Shown one piece after another: positions 42,400 through 56,650 of a DNA stretch of 64,000 bases (the stretch's first letter is position 1; every line of letters begins with the position of its first letter). The notes under the pieces are model-generated. The model was not told where the DNA came from. It worked only from the letters and a program-made list of their open reading frames with translations, and searched no databases. The position numbers and the translations under genes are program-made. Source of the stretch: Xanthomonas sontii (GTDB lineage Bacteria > Pseudomonadota > Gammaproteobacteria > Xanthomonadales > Xanthomonadaceae); assembly GCF_040529055.1 (NCBI RefSeq), contig NZ_CP132342.1:558001-622000 (forward strand), given 5' to 3'.

Positions 42400-43089
42400 C
42401 TACAGCGCCGCCGGCTCTTCCAGCAACCATGCCTGCAATTGCGCCAGCGAGGCGACCTGGTGGTGCGGCACGATGCCCTCCGGCGCGGCGGCGCCGTGCG
42501 CATTGAACCAACAGGTGTGCAGGCCCGCGGCCAGGCCGCCGGCGATGTCCGCCTGCGGGTTGTCGCCGACCATCAGCACCTGCGCCGGCGGGGGGTCGCC
42601 GAGTTGCGCCAGCGCGTGCGCGAAGATCCCCGGGTGCGGCTTGGCCACGCCCACCACCTCGGAAATGGCGATGACTTCGAAGCGGTCGTGCAGCCCGGTA
42701 CGCTGCAGGCGCGCGTTCTGCAGCGCGCCGAAGCCGTTGGTGACCAGGCCCAGGCGCGCGCGCCCACGCAAGGCGTCGAGCAGGTCCACCGCTCCGTCCA
42801 GCGGCGCACACAGCTCGGCCATCGCCGCCAGGAACGCCGTGTTCAAGGTCTCCGGCGCGGTCTGCAGGCGCTGCGCCCAGTCGGCGAAACGGCGCTGCTG
42901 CAATTGCAGCGCGGTGATCGCGCCGTTCTGGTACTGCACCCACAGCGGCCGGTTGCACGCCGTGTACTCGGCGAACTCGGCTTCGCCGAACTGCACGCCA
43001 TAGCCGGCGAACATGCGCCGCAGGCCGGCGAAGGCGTCGAAGTGGAACAAGGTGTCGTCGGCGTCGAACAGGATCCAGCGATAGCGCAT
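42400..43089 (-). CDS. HAD-superfamily pyrimidine 5'-nucleotidase, YjjG-like
   Basis: A 229-residue HAD hydrolase: WILFDADDTLFHFD (motif I, nucleophile Asp), LVTNGFGALQ (motif II), and KPHPGIFAHAL with VGDNPQADIAG (motifs III and IV). The length and the FDADDTL start resemble YjjG of E. coli, a nucleotidase that cleanses non-canonical pyrimidine nucleotides. Start 43089 places motif I at residues 6-16. Exact substrate is inferred only from family likeness. Confidence 0.88.
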   Translation of the reverse strand: MRYRWILFDADDTLFHFDAFAGLRRMFAGYGVQFGEAEFAEYTACNRPLWVQYQNGAITALQLQQRRFADWAQRLQTAPETLNTAFLAAMAELCAPLDGAVDLLDALRGRARLGLVTNGFGALQNARLQRTGLHDRFEVIAISEVVGVAKPHPGIFAHALAQLGDPPPAQVLMVGDNPQADIAGGLAAGLHTCWFNAHGAAAPEGIVPHHQVASLAQLQAWLLEEPAAL

Positions 43090-43207
43090 GCAGGCGACCG
43101 GTGCGGCAAGGGCCCGCCATGGTAGCCGCTGCCCGCAGACACGACGACGCCGGCACAAGGGCCGGCGTCGCGTGCGGCGTTGGCCGCGTCCTGCTAGGCG
43201 CGCGCGC

Positions 43208-44938
43208 TCAGTGGCCCGACCCGCGCGAGGCGCCCAGTCCGGTCTCGGCGCGGATCTGCTGCGCCTTGAACGCGGCGCGTTCCTTGCCGGCCTGCGCGCT
43301 GCGGTCCAGCACCGAGAACAGCCAGATGCCGACGAAGCCGATGGTGACCGAGAACAGCGCCGGCGAGGTGTACGGGAACGGCGCCGAACCGGTCGGGTTG
43401 CCCAGCGTATCCACCCACACCGACGGCGACAGCACCGTCAGCACCAGCGAGGAGATCAGGCCCAGGAAACCGCCGATCACCGCACCGCGGGTGGTGCAGT
43501 TCTTCCACAGCAACGACAGGATCAGCACCGGGAAGTTGGCCGAGGCGGCGATGGCGAAGGCCAGCGACACCATGAAGGCCACGTTCTGCTTCTCGAACAC
43601 GATGCCGAGCAGCACCGCGATCACGCCCAGTGCGATGGTGGTGACGCGCGACACCTTCAGCTCCGAGCCCGGGGCGGGATTGCCCTTCTTGATCACCGTG
43701 GCGTACAGGTCGTGGGACACCGCCGAGGCGCCGGACAGGGTCAGGCCGGCGACCACCGCCAGGATGGTGGCGAAGGCCACCGCGGAGATGAAGCCCATGA
43801 ACACGTTGCCGCCCACCGCGTTGCCGACCAGCACCGCCGCCATGTTGGCCGCGCCCTTGCCGCCGTGGATGGTGCCGGTGGCGACGTCGGCGAACTGCGG
43901 GTTGGTCAACACCAGGGCGATGGCGCCGAAGCCGATGATGAAGATCAGGATGTAGAAGTAGCCGATCCAGGTGGTGGCCCACAGCACCGACTTGCGCGCC
44001 TGCTTGGCGTCGGGGACGGTGAAGAAGCGCATCAGGATGTGCGGCAGGCCGGCGGTGCCGAACATCAGCGCCATGCCGAAGGAGATCGCCGAGATCGGAT
44101 CCTTGACGAAGCCGCCCGGGCCCATGATCGACAGGCCGGCAGTGGCCGCCTCTTCCGGCGAGGCGCCGCCGTTGGCCGCCACCGCGGTCTTCACCCGTAC
44201 GCCCTCGGCGAACAGCGCCTCGAAGCTGAAGTTGAAGTGCCACATGATCGCCACGGCCATGAAGGTCACGCCGGTCAGCAGCAGTACCGCCTTGATGATC
44301 TGCACCCAGGTGGTGGCGGTCATGCCGCCGAACAGCACGTAGACCATCATCAGCACGCCGACCAGGCTCACCGCCACCCAGTAGTCCAGGCCGAACAGCA
44401 GCTTGATCAGCGCGCCGGCGCCGACCATTTGCGCGATCAGGTAGAACAGCACCACCACCAGCGTGCCGGAGGCGGCGAAGCTGCGGATCGCGGTCGGTGC
44501 GAAGCGGTAGCCGGCCACGTCGGCGAAGGTGTACTTGCCGAGGTTGCGCAGGCGCTCGGCCATCAGGAAGGTCAGGATCGGCCAGCCGACCAGGAAGCCG
44601 ATGGCGTAGATCAGGCCGTCGTAGCCATTGGTCATCACCGCCGCGGTGATGCCCAGGAACGAGGCCGCCGACATGTAGTCGCCGGCGATCGCCAGGCCGT
44701 TCTGGAAGCCGGTGATGCCGCCGCCGGCGGTGTAGAAGTCCGACGCCGAGCGGGTCTTCTTCGCCGCCCACTTGGTGATCCACAGCGTGCCGGCGACGAA
44801 GAAGGCGAACATGCCGATCGCCACCCAGTTGGTCGGCTGCTTGTCGGTCTGGCCGACATCGCCGCCGGCGGCCAGGGCCGCGCCGGCCGGCAGCAGCGCG
44901 GCCAGCAGCAGCAGAAGGAAGCGCAGGTGCTTGCTCAT
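43208..44938 (-). CDS. actP: Cation/acetate symporter ActP
   Basis: A 576-residue sodium:solute symporter with 13 or 14 hydrophobic helices and a cleaved-looking N-terminal signal ([19 protein letters not shown]). Signature stretches such as [34 protein letters not shown] and [18 protein letters not shown] match ActP. It takes up acetate and other short carboxylates with Na+ at the inner membrane. It overlaps the upstream DUF485 gene by ATGA, the arrangement of yjcH-actP in E. coli. Likely controlled with acs by the kinase-regulator pair in this window. Confidence 0.96.
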   Translation of the reverse strand: MSKHLRFLLLLLAALLPAGAALAAGGDVGQTDKQPTNWVAIGMFAFFVAGTLWITKWAAKKTRSASDFYTAGGGITGFQNGLAIAGDYMSAASFLGITAAVMTNGYDGLIYAIGFLVGWPILTFLMAERLRNLGKYTFADVAGYRFAPTAIRSFAASGTLVVVLFYLIAQMVGAGALIKLLFGLDYWVAVSLVGVLMMVYVLFGGMTATTWVQIIKAVLLLTGVTFMAVAIMWHFNFSFEALFAEGVRVKTAVAANGGASPEEAATAGLSIMGPGGFVKDPISAISFGMALMFGTAGLPHILMRFFTVPDAKQARKSVLWATTWIGYFYILIFIIGFGAIALVLTNPQFADVATGTIHGGKGAANMAAVLVGNAVGGNVFMGFISAVAFATILAVVAGLTLSGASAVSHDLYATVIKKGNPAPGSELKVSRVTTIALGVIAVLLGIVFEKQNVAFMVSLAFAIAASANFPVLILSLLWKNCTTRGAVIGGFLGLISSLVLTVLSPSVWVDTLGNPTGSAPFPYTSPALFSVTIGFVGIWLFSVLDRSAQAGKERAAFKAQQIRAETGLGASRGSGH

Positions 44939-45252
44939 TGGCGGGCGTCCTCGAGGATGTCGGCGGTCAGCTGGTCGTACACGGTGTTGGCGCGACGCAC
45001 GTAGATCGCGGTGATGGCGATGGTGAAGACCATCACCCCGATCGCGATCGGGATGCCGATGGTGGTGACGCCGCTGCCCATTGGCTGGGCCAGGAAGGCC
45101 TTGTCGAAGGCGATCAGGCCGATGAAGCCGAAGTAGGCCAGCAACATCAGGATGGTCAGCGTCCAGCCCAGCGCGTTGCGCTGGCGCTTGAGCGCGTGGT
45201 ACTTCGGATTGGCGTCGATCTTGGCGATCAGCGCGTCGTTGGAGAGGCTCAT
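44935..45252 (-). CDS. yjcH: DUF485 membrane protein, YjcH-like
   Basis: A 105-residue protein with two membrane helices ([23 protein letters not shown] and [23 protein letters not shown]) and the conserved start [21 protein letters not shown]485 proteins are small partners encoded directly before actP; their function is not proven. Start 45252 fits this conserved N-terminus. Confidence 0.93.
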   Translation of the reverse strand: MSLSNDALIAKIDANPKYHALKRQRNALGWTLTILMLLAYFGFIGLIAFDKAFLAQPMGSGVTTIGIPIAIGVMVFTIAITAIYVRRANTVYDQLTADILEDARQ

Positions 45253-45284
45253 GAGATGGCTCCGGTAAGTGGCCGCGGCGCGGA

Positions 45285-46697
45285 TCAGAAGCTGTACTTG
45301 GTGGTGAACTGCAGGCGGGTGATGTCGCCCTTGGCGCCGCTTTCGATCTCGCGCTTGCCGTACATCAGCTCGGCGCCGATATCGACCTTGGGCAACGGCG
45401 AGTAGAAGACGTTGCCGCGGATGCTCTGCACGCTTTTGGTCACGGCCAGGCCGGTGCGCGCGGTGTCGTTGTCGTAGTCGCTGCGCGCGTAGATCAGGTT
45501 GGTACGCAGCTTGGGCGAGAACGCGTGGCGCCAGCCGACGTAGCCGGCGACCACCCCGACCGTGTCCAGGTCGCGGTCGGCGGCGTCGTACACCGCGTTC
45601 TGGGCGATGCCCAGGCCGATGTAGCGGCCGATGCCTTCGCCGCCGGTGAGCTGGTAGAACAGGCTGTCGCTGTCGCTGGCCACCCACTTGCCGCCCAGGG
45701 TCAAACCGCCGGAGGCCTTGCTGGCATCGGCGCCGGTGGCGCGATTGTCGACCTTCTGCTGGCCGACCACGCCGGCGACGCCGAAGCTGCCCCAGTCGCC
45801 CTTCCAGCCGTAGCGCACGGTCAGGTCCGGCAGCGCGCCGCGGTCGGAGCTGGCGGTGCTGACCACGCCGGCCACGCTGCGCGTGTACAGCGTGGTTTCC
45901 GGATTCTCCAGGGCGATGCTGAAGCCGCCGTTGGTGTAGCGCAGCTGCGCCTGGCGCACGAACACCACGCCGTCGGTGGGGCCGATGAAGTCGGCCGCTT
46001 CCGGCAGCGCCGCCGGATCCATGAAGTTGGACCAGGTCTGGCCGGCCAGCCAGTGGTTCCAGTACATGTAGGCGTGGCGCAGGGTGGCGCCGTAGGTGTT
46101 GGTGGCGGTCTGGGTGCCCAGCGCGTTGCCGAAAAAGTCCAGTTCCACCAGCGCGCCGGCCTTGTTGCCGCCTTCGGTGACGCTGTCCACGCCGAAGTTG
46201 ATCCGCGAGAACTTGGCATGCGCGTTGTAGTCGGTGCCGGACTTGGCCCCGCCCACCGGGGTCTGCCCGGGCAGGTACAGCGCGCGGCCGGTGGCGTCGT
46301 CGGCGAGCTGGCCGTCGCCGGTGCGGGTGGCCAGGAAGTCGGCCTTGATGAAGCCGCCGACCTTGAAGGTGGTGCCGGGGGTGGCCCCCGGGGTAATGGT
46401 GGTGACCTGGATCGGCGCCTTGCCGGCCGGCGGCGCCGGGGGTGGCGGTGGCGGCGTGGCCTGGGTCGAGCGGACCGCGGCGACCTCGGTCTGGGTCTGC
46501 GCGATCTGCCCCTGCTGCTGTTGCTGCGCCGACAGCAGTTGCTGCACCTGCCGTTCCAGTTCGGCCACGCGGGTCTCCAGCGCCTGTTCGCGCGCCGAGG
46601 GTTTGCCTTGGGCGAAGGCCGCGCCGGGCGCGACCAGGGCCACCAACAGCGCCGCCGCCAACGGGCGACGCGCCAGGGATGCGATGCGGTTGCTCAT
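45285..46697 (-). CDS. DcaP-family outer-membrane porin
   Basis: A 470-residue protein with signal peptide ([15 protein letters not shown]), a coiled-coil segment ([22 protein letters not shown]), a Pro-rich linker, and then an outer-membrane beta barrel ending [10 protein letters not shown] with a C-terminal Phe. The N-terminal coiled coil followed by a barrel beginning [12 protein letters not shown] matches the DcaP-like trimeric transporters, which admit dicarboxylates and small acids. It lies upstream of yjcH-actP and probably lets acetate-like substrates cross the outer membrane. A strong GGGAGGGAG site supports the start. Confidence 0.88.
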   Translation of the reverse strand: MSNRIASLARRPLAAALLVALVAPGAAFAQGKPSAREQALETRVAELERQVQQLLSAQQQQQGQIAQTQTEVAAVRSTQATPPPPPPAPPAGKAPIQVTTITPGATPGTTFKVGGFIKADFLATRTGDGQLADDATGRALYLPGQTPVGGAKSGTDYNAHAKFSRINFGVDSVTEGGNKAGALVELDFFGNALGTQTATNTYGATLRHAYMYWNHWLAGQTWSNFMDPAALPEAADFIGPTDGVVFVRQAQLRYTNGGFSIALENPETTLYTRSVAGVVSTASSDRGALPDLTVRYGWKGDWGSFGVAGVVGQQKVDNRATGADASKASGGLTLGGKWVASDSDSLFYQLTGGEGIGRYIGLGIAQNAVYDAADRDLDTVGVVAGYVGWRHAFSPKLRTNLIYARSDYDNDTARTGLAVTKSVQSIRGNVFYSPLPKVDIGAELMYGKREIESGAKGDITRLQFTTKYSF

Positions 46698-46912
46698 TAC
46701 TCCCTCCCGAATAATGGATGGCCGCACGCATGCGCACGGCCGTAGCCCAGCGTGCGCGACCGCACCGGCCGCGCCTATTGGCCATTAGTCGAACGTCGGC
46801 TGAGTTACGACCATCGTCTAAGACCCGGCGCGTGTGCGCTTAACGCCGGATGCGGCACACTGCGCGTTGACGCGCCGCCGCATGCGGCGCCCCGTTCATT
46901 GCAGAGGGAACC
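46698..46912. promoter_or_regulatory. Divergent promoter region between dcaP-actP and acs
   Basis: 215 bp without a gene between two divergent operons of acetate metabolism. It contains the interrupted palindrome GTGTGC (46832-46837) and GCACAC (46855-46860) separated by 17 nt, and smaller palindromes further right. These are candidates for a regulator site; the actual CrbR or Clp recognition site is not identified. Confidence 0.45.
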
Positions 46913-48856
<1,944 letters not shown>

Positions 48857-48877
48857 CGCGCTACGCGCTACGCGCGT

Positions 48878-48998
48878 CGGGAATGGGGAATCGAGAATGG
48901 GGAATGGGGAGAGCCATTCCCCGGTCGCTTCGAGATCTTAGGCACCCGATGCGCTGCTCTTGCCGTTCCCATTCCCCATTCCCGTTTCCCCACTCCCG
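48878..48998. repeat. Long imperfect inverted repeat between acs and the response regulator
   Basis: Arms of about 33 nt, rich in GGGAATGGGGAAT, lie at 48878-48910 and, inverted, at 48966-48998; 29 of 33 positions match by eye, with a 55-nt spacer. The element sits in the acs-regulator gap, right before the regulator start, and could fold in the read-through transcript. Confidence 0.75.
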
Positions 48999-49007
48999 GC
49001 CTTCCAA

Positions 49008-49673
49008 ATGCCCACCCTGCTGATCGCCGACGACCATCCCCTGTTCCGCGAGGCGCTGCGTGGGGCGGTGCAGCGGGTGATGCCCGGGGTGCAGTTGTAC
49101 GAGGCCGACAGCGTCGAGGCGTTGTACGCGCTGGCCGATCGCCATGCCGATGCCGATCTGCTGCTGATGGATCTCAACATGCCCGGCGCGCAGGGCTTCA
49201 GCGCGCTGGTGCACATGCGCGCGCTGCACCCGCAGTTGCCGGTGGTGGTGGTGTCCGCGCGCGAGGAGCCGACGGTGATGCGGCGCGCGCTGGACCACGG
49301 CGCGTTCGGCTTCATCCCCAAGTCGGCCGACTCGGACACCATCGGCCTGGCCCTGGGCACGGTGCTGGACGGCGAGCACTGGGCGCCGCCGGAAGCGCAC
49401 AACGTGCCGCCCACCGACCGCGCCGAACGCGAGGTCGGGCAGCGCCTGCGCGAACTGACGCCGCAGCAGTTCCGGGTGCTGCAGATGCTCGGTGCCGGCA
49501 GCCTCAACAAGCAGATCGCCTACGACCTGGGCGTGTCCGAGGCCACGATCAAGGCGCACGTCACCGCGATCCTGCGCAAGCTCGGCGTCACCAACCGCAC
49601 CCAGGCGGTGCTGCTGGCCGGCAAGCTGGCCATCGACAGCGACGCCATCGTGCTGCCGCCGGAAGAGGACTGA
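49008..49673 (+). CDS. LuxR-family response regulator, CrbR/ErdR-like
   Basis: A 221-residue regulator with an N-terminal receiver (LLIADDHPLFREALRG, phosphoacceptor Asp55 in LLLMDLNMPGAQG, Lys in FGFIPKSADSD) and a C-terminal LuxR helix-turn-helix (LTPQQFRVLQMLGAGSLNKQIAYDLGVSEATIKAHVTAILRKL region). CrbR in Vibrio and ErdR in Pseudomonas have the same architecture and activate acs. Location immediately after acs and the presence of a matching kinase 7 kb away support this role. Start 49008 follows the inverted repeat; earlier codons lie within it. Confidence 0.85.
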   Translation: MPTLLIADDHPLFREALRGAVQRVMPGVQLYEADSVEALYALADRHADADLLLMDLNMPGAQGFSALVHMRALHPQLPVVVVSAREEPTVMRRALDHGAFGFIPKSADSDTIGLALGTVLDGEHWAPPEAHNVPPTDRAEREVGQRLRELTPQQFRVLQMLGAGSLNKQIAYDLGVSEATIKAHVTAILRKLGVTNRTQAVLLAGKLAIDSDAIVLPPEED

Positions 49674-50117
49674 GCCGCGGCAACGCCTGTCGAAGGCGCG
49701 AGCGGTGCGGATGCGACGCGTGCGCGCACGTTGGCCTTGCGCACGCGGCACGCTGGGCGCCTCCTTGTGGGAGGGACTTCAGTCCCGACGCGCCGAACGC
49801 TGAGCGCCATTCGCTGCCTTGGGCGCGGCGGAAGCCACCCCACGCAGCGGCGATGCATCGGTAACTGCATGTGGGGAACAGCGGACACATCCGTGGCGCT
49901 GTCCTGAAGGAGCGCGCACATTCGCATCCTCACGCTCTACGGCTGAGCGCCATCGCAAGCGACGGTATGGGTGCAAGGACGAGCATCCTCCACGTCTCCA
50001 GTGCATTTGCCGTACCGCCGCAGAGCCGTCGCCGATATAGCCGCAGCTATCAAGATAAGCTGCAGGTTCGCGTGCGTTCCAGGGATGTTCGACGCAGTTG
50101 GGCGCTGTTAGACTGCG
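49674..50117. other. Intergenic region with a REP palindrome before the mntP leader
   Basis: 444 bp between the response regulator and the riboswitch. I see a class 1 REP at 49767-49791 and no supportable gene in the rest. Confidence 0.6.
49767..49791 (+). repeat. REP palindrome, class 1
   Basis: GTGGGA, core GGGACTTCAGTCCC and GACGC in plus orientation, identical to the copy at 26889-26913. Confidence 0.85.
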
Positions 50118-50232
50118 CGTCCCCTTGGGGAGTAGCCTGCTGTCCGCCCTGCGCGGACAGCGCCCGTATCAACAGACTCGGCCGATGCGCCGTGGTACGG
50201 GCAGCCAGTTCGGTTGGCGAGACCAGCGGCGA
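50118..50232 (+). promoter_or_regulatory. yybP-ykoY manganese riboswitch
   Basis: The leader of the mntP gene carries the two hallmark segments of this class: TTGGGGAGTAGCC (50125-50137) and GTTGGCGAGACCAGC (50213-50227), with an intervening GC-rich stem of CTGTCCGC/GCGGACAG and ATCAACAGACTCGGCC (50169-50184). This element binds Mn(II) and turns on expression of manganese exporters, exactly the gene that follows. Boundaries are approximate. The stretch up to the start at 50296 would form the expression platform. Confidence 0.88.
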
Positions 50233-50295
50233 GTGCGCAAGGCGAAGGCCGGGCGCGCGCGCTCGTCGTTGTCGCCTGTCCCGGTACGGTCCCCC

Positions 50296-50871
50296 ATGTC
50301 GTTTCTTTCGATTCTCCTGCTCGGCATCGCGATGTCGACCGACGCCTTCGCCGCCGCCGTCGGCAAGGGCGCGGCGATGCAACGCCCGCGCTGGGCCGAC
50401 GCACTGCGTGCCGGCCTGATCTTCGGCTGCATCGAGGCACTGACCCCGGCACTGGGCTGGGTGCTCGGCCAGGCCGCGTCCAAGTACGTGGTCGCCTTCG
50501 ATCACTGGATCGCCTTCGGCCTGCTCGGCGCACTGGGCGTGCACATGATCGTCGCCGGCCTCAAGCCGGAGTCCGACACGCCCGAGGAGGCCGCGCCCAA
50601 GCGCCACGGCTTCTGGAACCTGGCCGCCACCGGCTTCGCCACCAGCATCGACGCGATGGCGGTGGGCGTCGGCCTGGCCTTCCTCGACGTGAACATCGTC
50701 GAGGTCGCGGCGATCATCGGCCTGTGCACGCTGACCATGGTCACCCTGGGCATCATGCTCGGCCGCGCGCTCGGCGCGCTCGCCGGCAAGCGCGCGGAGA
50801 TCGTCGGCGGCGCGCTGCTGATCGCGATCGGCAGCACCATCCTGTTCGAACATCTGCATGGTGCAGGTTGA
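50296..50871 (+). CDS. mntP: Manganese efflux pump MntP (YebN family)
   Basis: A 191-residue membrane protein with six predicted helices. Two similar halves carry the paired acidic motifs [17 protein letters not shown] and [18 protein letters not shown], in which the Asp residues are needed for Mn2+ export. Length matches E. coli MntP (188). The riboswitch upstream fits this function. Start 50296 is chosen because the first helix begins immediately, although the leader stays open in frame upstream. Confidence 0.95.
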   Translation: MSFLSILLLGIAMSTDAFAAAVGKGAAMQRPRWADALRAGLIFGCIEALTPALGWVLGQAASKYVVAFDHWIAFGLLGALGVHMIVAGLKPESDTPEEAAPKRHGFWNLAATGFATSIDAMAVGVGLAFLDVNIVEVAAIIGLCTLTMVTLGIMLGRALGALAGKRAEIVGGALLIAIGSTILFEHLHGAG

Positions 50872-50950
50872 TCGACGGGGCGCTGGTGCGACCGGGATTG
50901 GGGATGTGCGGCGACGGTGCGTGTCCGTCCCGCACTGCCGGCGCCTTGGG

Positions 50951-51532
50951 TCAGGCCGGCTTGGCAGTGACTTCGAGATAGGTGGACAGGATGTACTTGT
51001 CGCCGCTGCGCGGCGGCAGGCCGGCATGCAGGAACATCCAGTACGGCGGGAAGACCAGCAGGCGACCGGCGCGCGGCGCGATCTCCAGGTCCAGGTCGAG
51101 GAAGCGGGTGTGTCCGCCCTCGGCCACGTCGTTGAGATACCACAGGAACACCAGGTAACGCCCGGTCTCCGCATCGCAGGCGTCGAAGTGCTGCTGGAAG
51201 CGTTCGCCGGCATCGGCGCGGTAACGCTTGATCCGCAGGTCGGCCAAGCGCGGACGCCACGGCACCTCAGCGGTCAGCCCGAGATCGGCGTTGTAGCGGA
51301 CCAGTGCCGCGCGCACCTGCTCGATGAAGAAGCCCTGGAATGCGGGATCGGCAAGACGGCTGATGTTGAGTTCGGTCCAGGCGCCGTCGTCCAGCCCGGC
51401 GCGCTGGCCGGCACCGTTGCGGTTGTGCTGGGCGGAGGTCTGTTCGAATTGCGCGATCAGATGCGCGCAGAAGCCCGGCTACAGCGCCGCGTCGTAGACG
51501 CGGACGTAGTGACGCAGGTCGGTGTGGTTCAT
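50951..51532 (-). pseudogene. 2OG-Fe(II) oxygenase (prolyl 4-hydroxylase-like) interrupted by an amber codon
   Basis: From an ATG at 51532 the frame codes for 17 residues (MNHTDLRHYVRVYDAAL), meets TAG at 51479-51481, and then continues open for 176 codons in the same frame to a stop at 50951. The downstream part contains the usual iron-site residues: HFDACDAETGRYLVFLWYLND (His-x-Asp) and FLHAGLPPRSGDKYILSTYLEV (distal His and the 2OG-binding basic residue). So only the amber codon prevents a full-length protein of about 193 residues. Internal starts such as GTG at 51316 would give a truncated enzyme. Converges on mntP. Could be a sequencing error. Confidence 0.8.
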
Positions 51533-51600
51533 GCCCATCGGTACCGTTGGCCCCCATAGCAAAACGGCGCGCCCGCATGGACGCGCCGTGTCGCATGCTT

Positions 51601-51630
51601 CGGTGCCGCCCGCACAGGCGGGCGGCACCG
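51601..51630 (-). terminator. Strong hairpin after the TonB receptor gene
   Basis: A perfect 13-bp stem CGGTGCCGCCCGC / GCGGGCGGCACCG with a 4-nt loop starts just after the stop codon of the receptor gene (51638). A second weaker hairpin, ACGGCGCG/CGCGCCGT, lies at 51564-51589. No long T tract follows, but the size of the stem supports a termination or stabilising role. Confidence 0.65.
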
Positions 51631-51637
51631 GCTCTAC

Positions 51638-54394
<2,757 letters not shown>

Positions 54395-54671
54395 CGGGAA
54401 GACCTCATGTGATGTGCGACAAGCGCCGGCTGCACGCAGGCGCGAACCATCCCGGGCGCGGAAACGCGCGGCGGGTGAAATGGATGCCTCGGGCCAGCGG
54501 TCCATTACAGGACCGTCAGGCACTTGTTAGTTTTTTATAAGAAGGGTGTTGTTTCGGTGTGCCAACGTGCGCCATCCCCTGACAAAAACACCGCTTCAAG
54601 CGCGGTACAGCGCACGCTGCGTTCTTGCCGTTCAACCAGCAGACGGGAACGGTTCAGACAACACGCAACAC

Positions 54672-56528
54672 TCAGTCGACGCGGTAGTCCCAGCGTCGCA
54701 GGAACGGCTGCAGCACCGGCAGTACCGGTGCGAAGGCGTCGCGATAGGCGTGCCAGCGGTCCAGGGCCTTGCGGTTGATGCCCTCCACCACCTGCGCGTA
54801 GCTGGGCGTGCTGATGAAGCCCTTGGCGCGCGCGTGGCGCTGGAAGTCCAGCAGCCGCTCCGGCTGCTGCAGCTGCAGGAACTGCCCCAGACGCGCCACC
54901 TGCGCCTGCGGATCGGCCACCAGGTCCTCGTAACGCAGCTCCAGCGCGCGCGGCTGCAGCAAGGCGGCGTGGTAGAGCCAGAACTCCATCGCGTCGGCAT
55001 AGCCGCGCGCCAGCCGCGGCAGGCTGGCACACAGCAGGGCGAAGGCCGGCGAGCGGAACGCCTGCATGTAGCAGCTCAGCAGCACGTCGCAGGGATGGCG
55101 CAGCGCCAGGATCACCGGCGCCTCCGGGAACAGGCGCCGGATCAGCGGCAGGCGCAGCAGGTTCAACGGGTTCTTGTCGACCAGGCGCTGGCCCGGCTGC
55201 AGCTGCACCACCCCGCGCACCGCCTGCCAGTACTCGGCGCGCAGCGCGTCACAGGCGGCATCGTCGAGCTCGCCCAGTCCGTCCGGCCAGGCCACGCCGC
55301 GCGCCTCCAGGCGGTCGGCCAGTCCCTGCAGGAACGGCCGCTCGTCCATCGCCATCAACTGCGGGTGGGCGTCGAGCATCTGTTCCAGCAAGGTGGTGCC
55401 CGAGCGCGGGAAGCCGACCACGAAGATCGGCGAGTCGGCCATGGCCGGCGCGGTCACCGGCCGCGCCGCGGCATGGCGTGCCGGATCCCAGCGGGCCTGC
55501 GCGACCGGCAACGGCGGTGCGTCCGCCACCGCCAGCTCCGGCACCAGCGCGGCGAGGCCCTCGACCTGGCCGGCATGGCCCTGCGCGCAGGCATGCAGCG
55601 CTTCGTCGTGAAGGCCGAGACGGTCGCAGACCCGCGCCAGGGCGAAGAACAGGTTGCTCTGTTTGCGCCGGTCGACCGCACTGCCATCGGCCAACAGCCC
55701 GCGCAGCAGCGCATGCGCCTGCTGCCAGTGGCCCTCGCGCATGGCCAGCACCGCCAGCGCGTTGCTGGCGTCCTGGCGCACGTCCGGGTCGTCGATGCGC
55801 TCCGGCGGCGGCAGCTGCGCGGCGGCCTCGCGCGCCTGCGGCAGGCGGTTGGCGCGCTCGAGCACCAGCACCAGCCGCGACCAGGCCCGCGCCGGCTGCG
55901 CCATCGGTCCCTCGGCGCAGGCGCGCAGCAGGGCGCAGGCGGTGTCGGTCTCGCCGCCCTGCGACAACAGCCAGGCCAGTTCCACGGTGGTGTCCGGATC
56001 CAGCGGCGGCCACTGCCGCCAGTCGGCGATCAGCGCCTGCACGCGCTGGAAGTCGCCGCACTCATGGCAGGCCATCGCCGCGTGCACGCACAGCGGCGGC
56101 GCCTGCGGCGCCAGCGCGTGGGCATCGAGCAGGTGTTCGCGGGCCGCGGCGTAATCGCCGGCGTCCATCGCCAGCAGGCCGAGGTTGTGGTGCGGCAGCG
56201 GATCGTCCGGCGCCAGCGCGCGGGCGCGCAGATAGGCCTCGCCTGCCGGGCCGGGGTCGCCGGCCTCGCGCAGCGCCGTGCCGAGGTTGTTCCAGTGCGC
56301 GACCTCGTGCGGCTCGCGCTCGGCCAGCGTGCGGTACACGGCGGCGGCCGGCGCCGGCTGGCCCTGCATCTGCAGGCTCATCGCCAGCAGACTGCTGGCC
56401 AGGACATCGTCGGGGCGCTGCCGCAGGTAGGCGCGGGCACCGCGTTCGAGGGTCTGCGCCTGGCCGGCCTCCAGCGCCGCCAGCAGGTCCGGGAGCGGGG
56501 GGATCGCGGTGTCGTCCAGGGAGGTCAT
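54672..56528 (-). CDS. TPR-containing sulfotransferase
   Basis: A 618-residue protein. The first half is made of TPR-like helical repeats (LLAMSLQMQGQPAPAAAVYRTLAEREPHEVAHWNNLGTAL, then LALNGDPLPHHNLGLLAMDAGD-like units). The second half is a sulfotransferase: FVVGFPRSGTTLLEQMLDAHPQ (PAPS-binding loop from Gly372) and VDKNPLNLLRLPLIRRLFPEAPVILALRHPCDVLLSCYMQ (3'-phosphate site). It would transfer sulfate from PAPS to a protein or carbohydrate. It shares direction with the TonB receptor gene but with a 277-bp gap, so co-transcription is uncertain. Cytosolic; no signal peptide. Confidence 0.9.
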   Translation of the reverse strand: MTSLDDTAIPPLPDLLAALEAGQAQTLERGARAYLRQRPDDVLASSLLAMSLQMQGQPAPAAAVYRTLAEREPHEVAHWNNLGTALREAGDPGPAGEAYLRARALAPDDPLPHHNLGLLAMDAGDYAAAREHLLDAHALAPQAPPLCVHAAMACHECGDFQRVQALIADWRQWPPLDPDTTVELAWLLSQGGETDTACALLRACAEGPMAQPARAWSRLVLVLERANRLPQAREAAAQLPPPERIDDPDVRQDASNALAVLAMREGHWQQAHALLRGLLADGSAVDRRKQSNLFFALARVCDRLGLHDEALHACAQGHAGQVEGLAALVPELAVADAPPLPVAQARWDPARHAAARPVTAPAMADSPIFVVGFPRSGTTLLEQMLDAHPQLMAMDERPFLQGLADRLEARGVAWPDGLGELDDAACDALRAEYWQAVRGVVQLQPGQRLVDKNPLNLLRLPLIRRLFPEAPVILALRHPCDVLLSCYMQAFRSPAFALLCASLPRLARGYADAMEFWLYHAALLQPRALELRYEDLVADPQAQVARLGQFLQLQQPERLLDFQRHARAKGFISTPSYAQVVEGINRKALDRWHAYRDAFAPVLPVLQPFLRRWDYRVD

Positions 56529-56650
56529 GCGCAGGCGGGTCGTGGGCGGCCCTCCACCTTAGCCGCCCGCCCGCGCCGTGCGCCACGCCGGTCGCGCCGA
56601 CGGCTGCCACACAACCCATACATTGCTGTTACGAAGGCGCGCGACCGCTC

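Noticed and set aside
50098..50295. N-terminal extension of MntP from an ATG at 50098
   Set aside because: The extension would translate the riboswitch and give a basic tail absent from the family.
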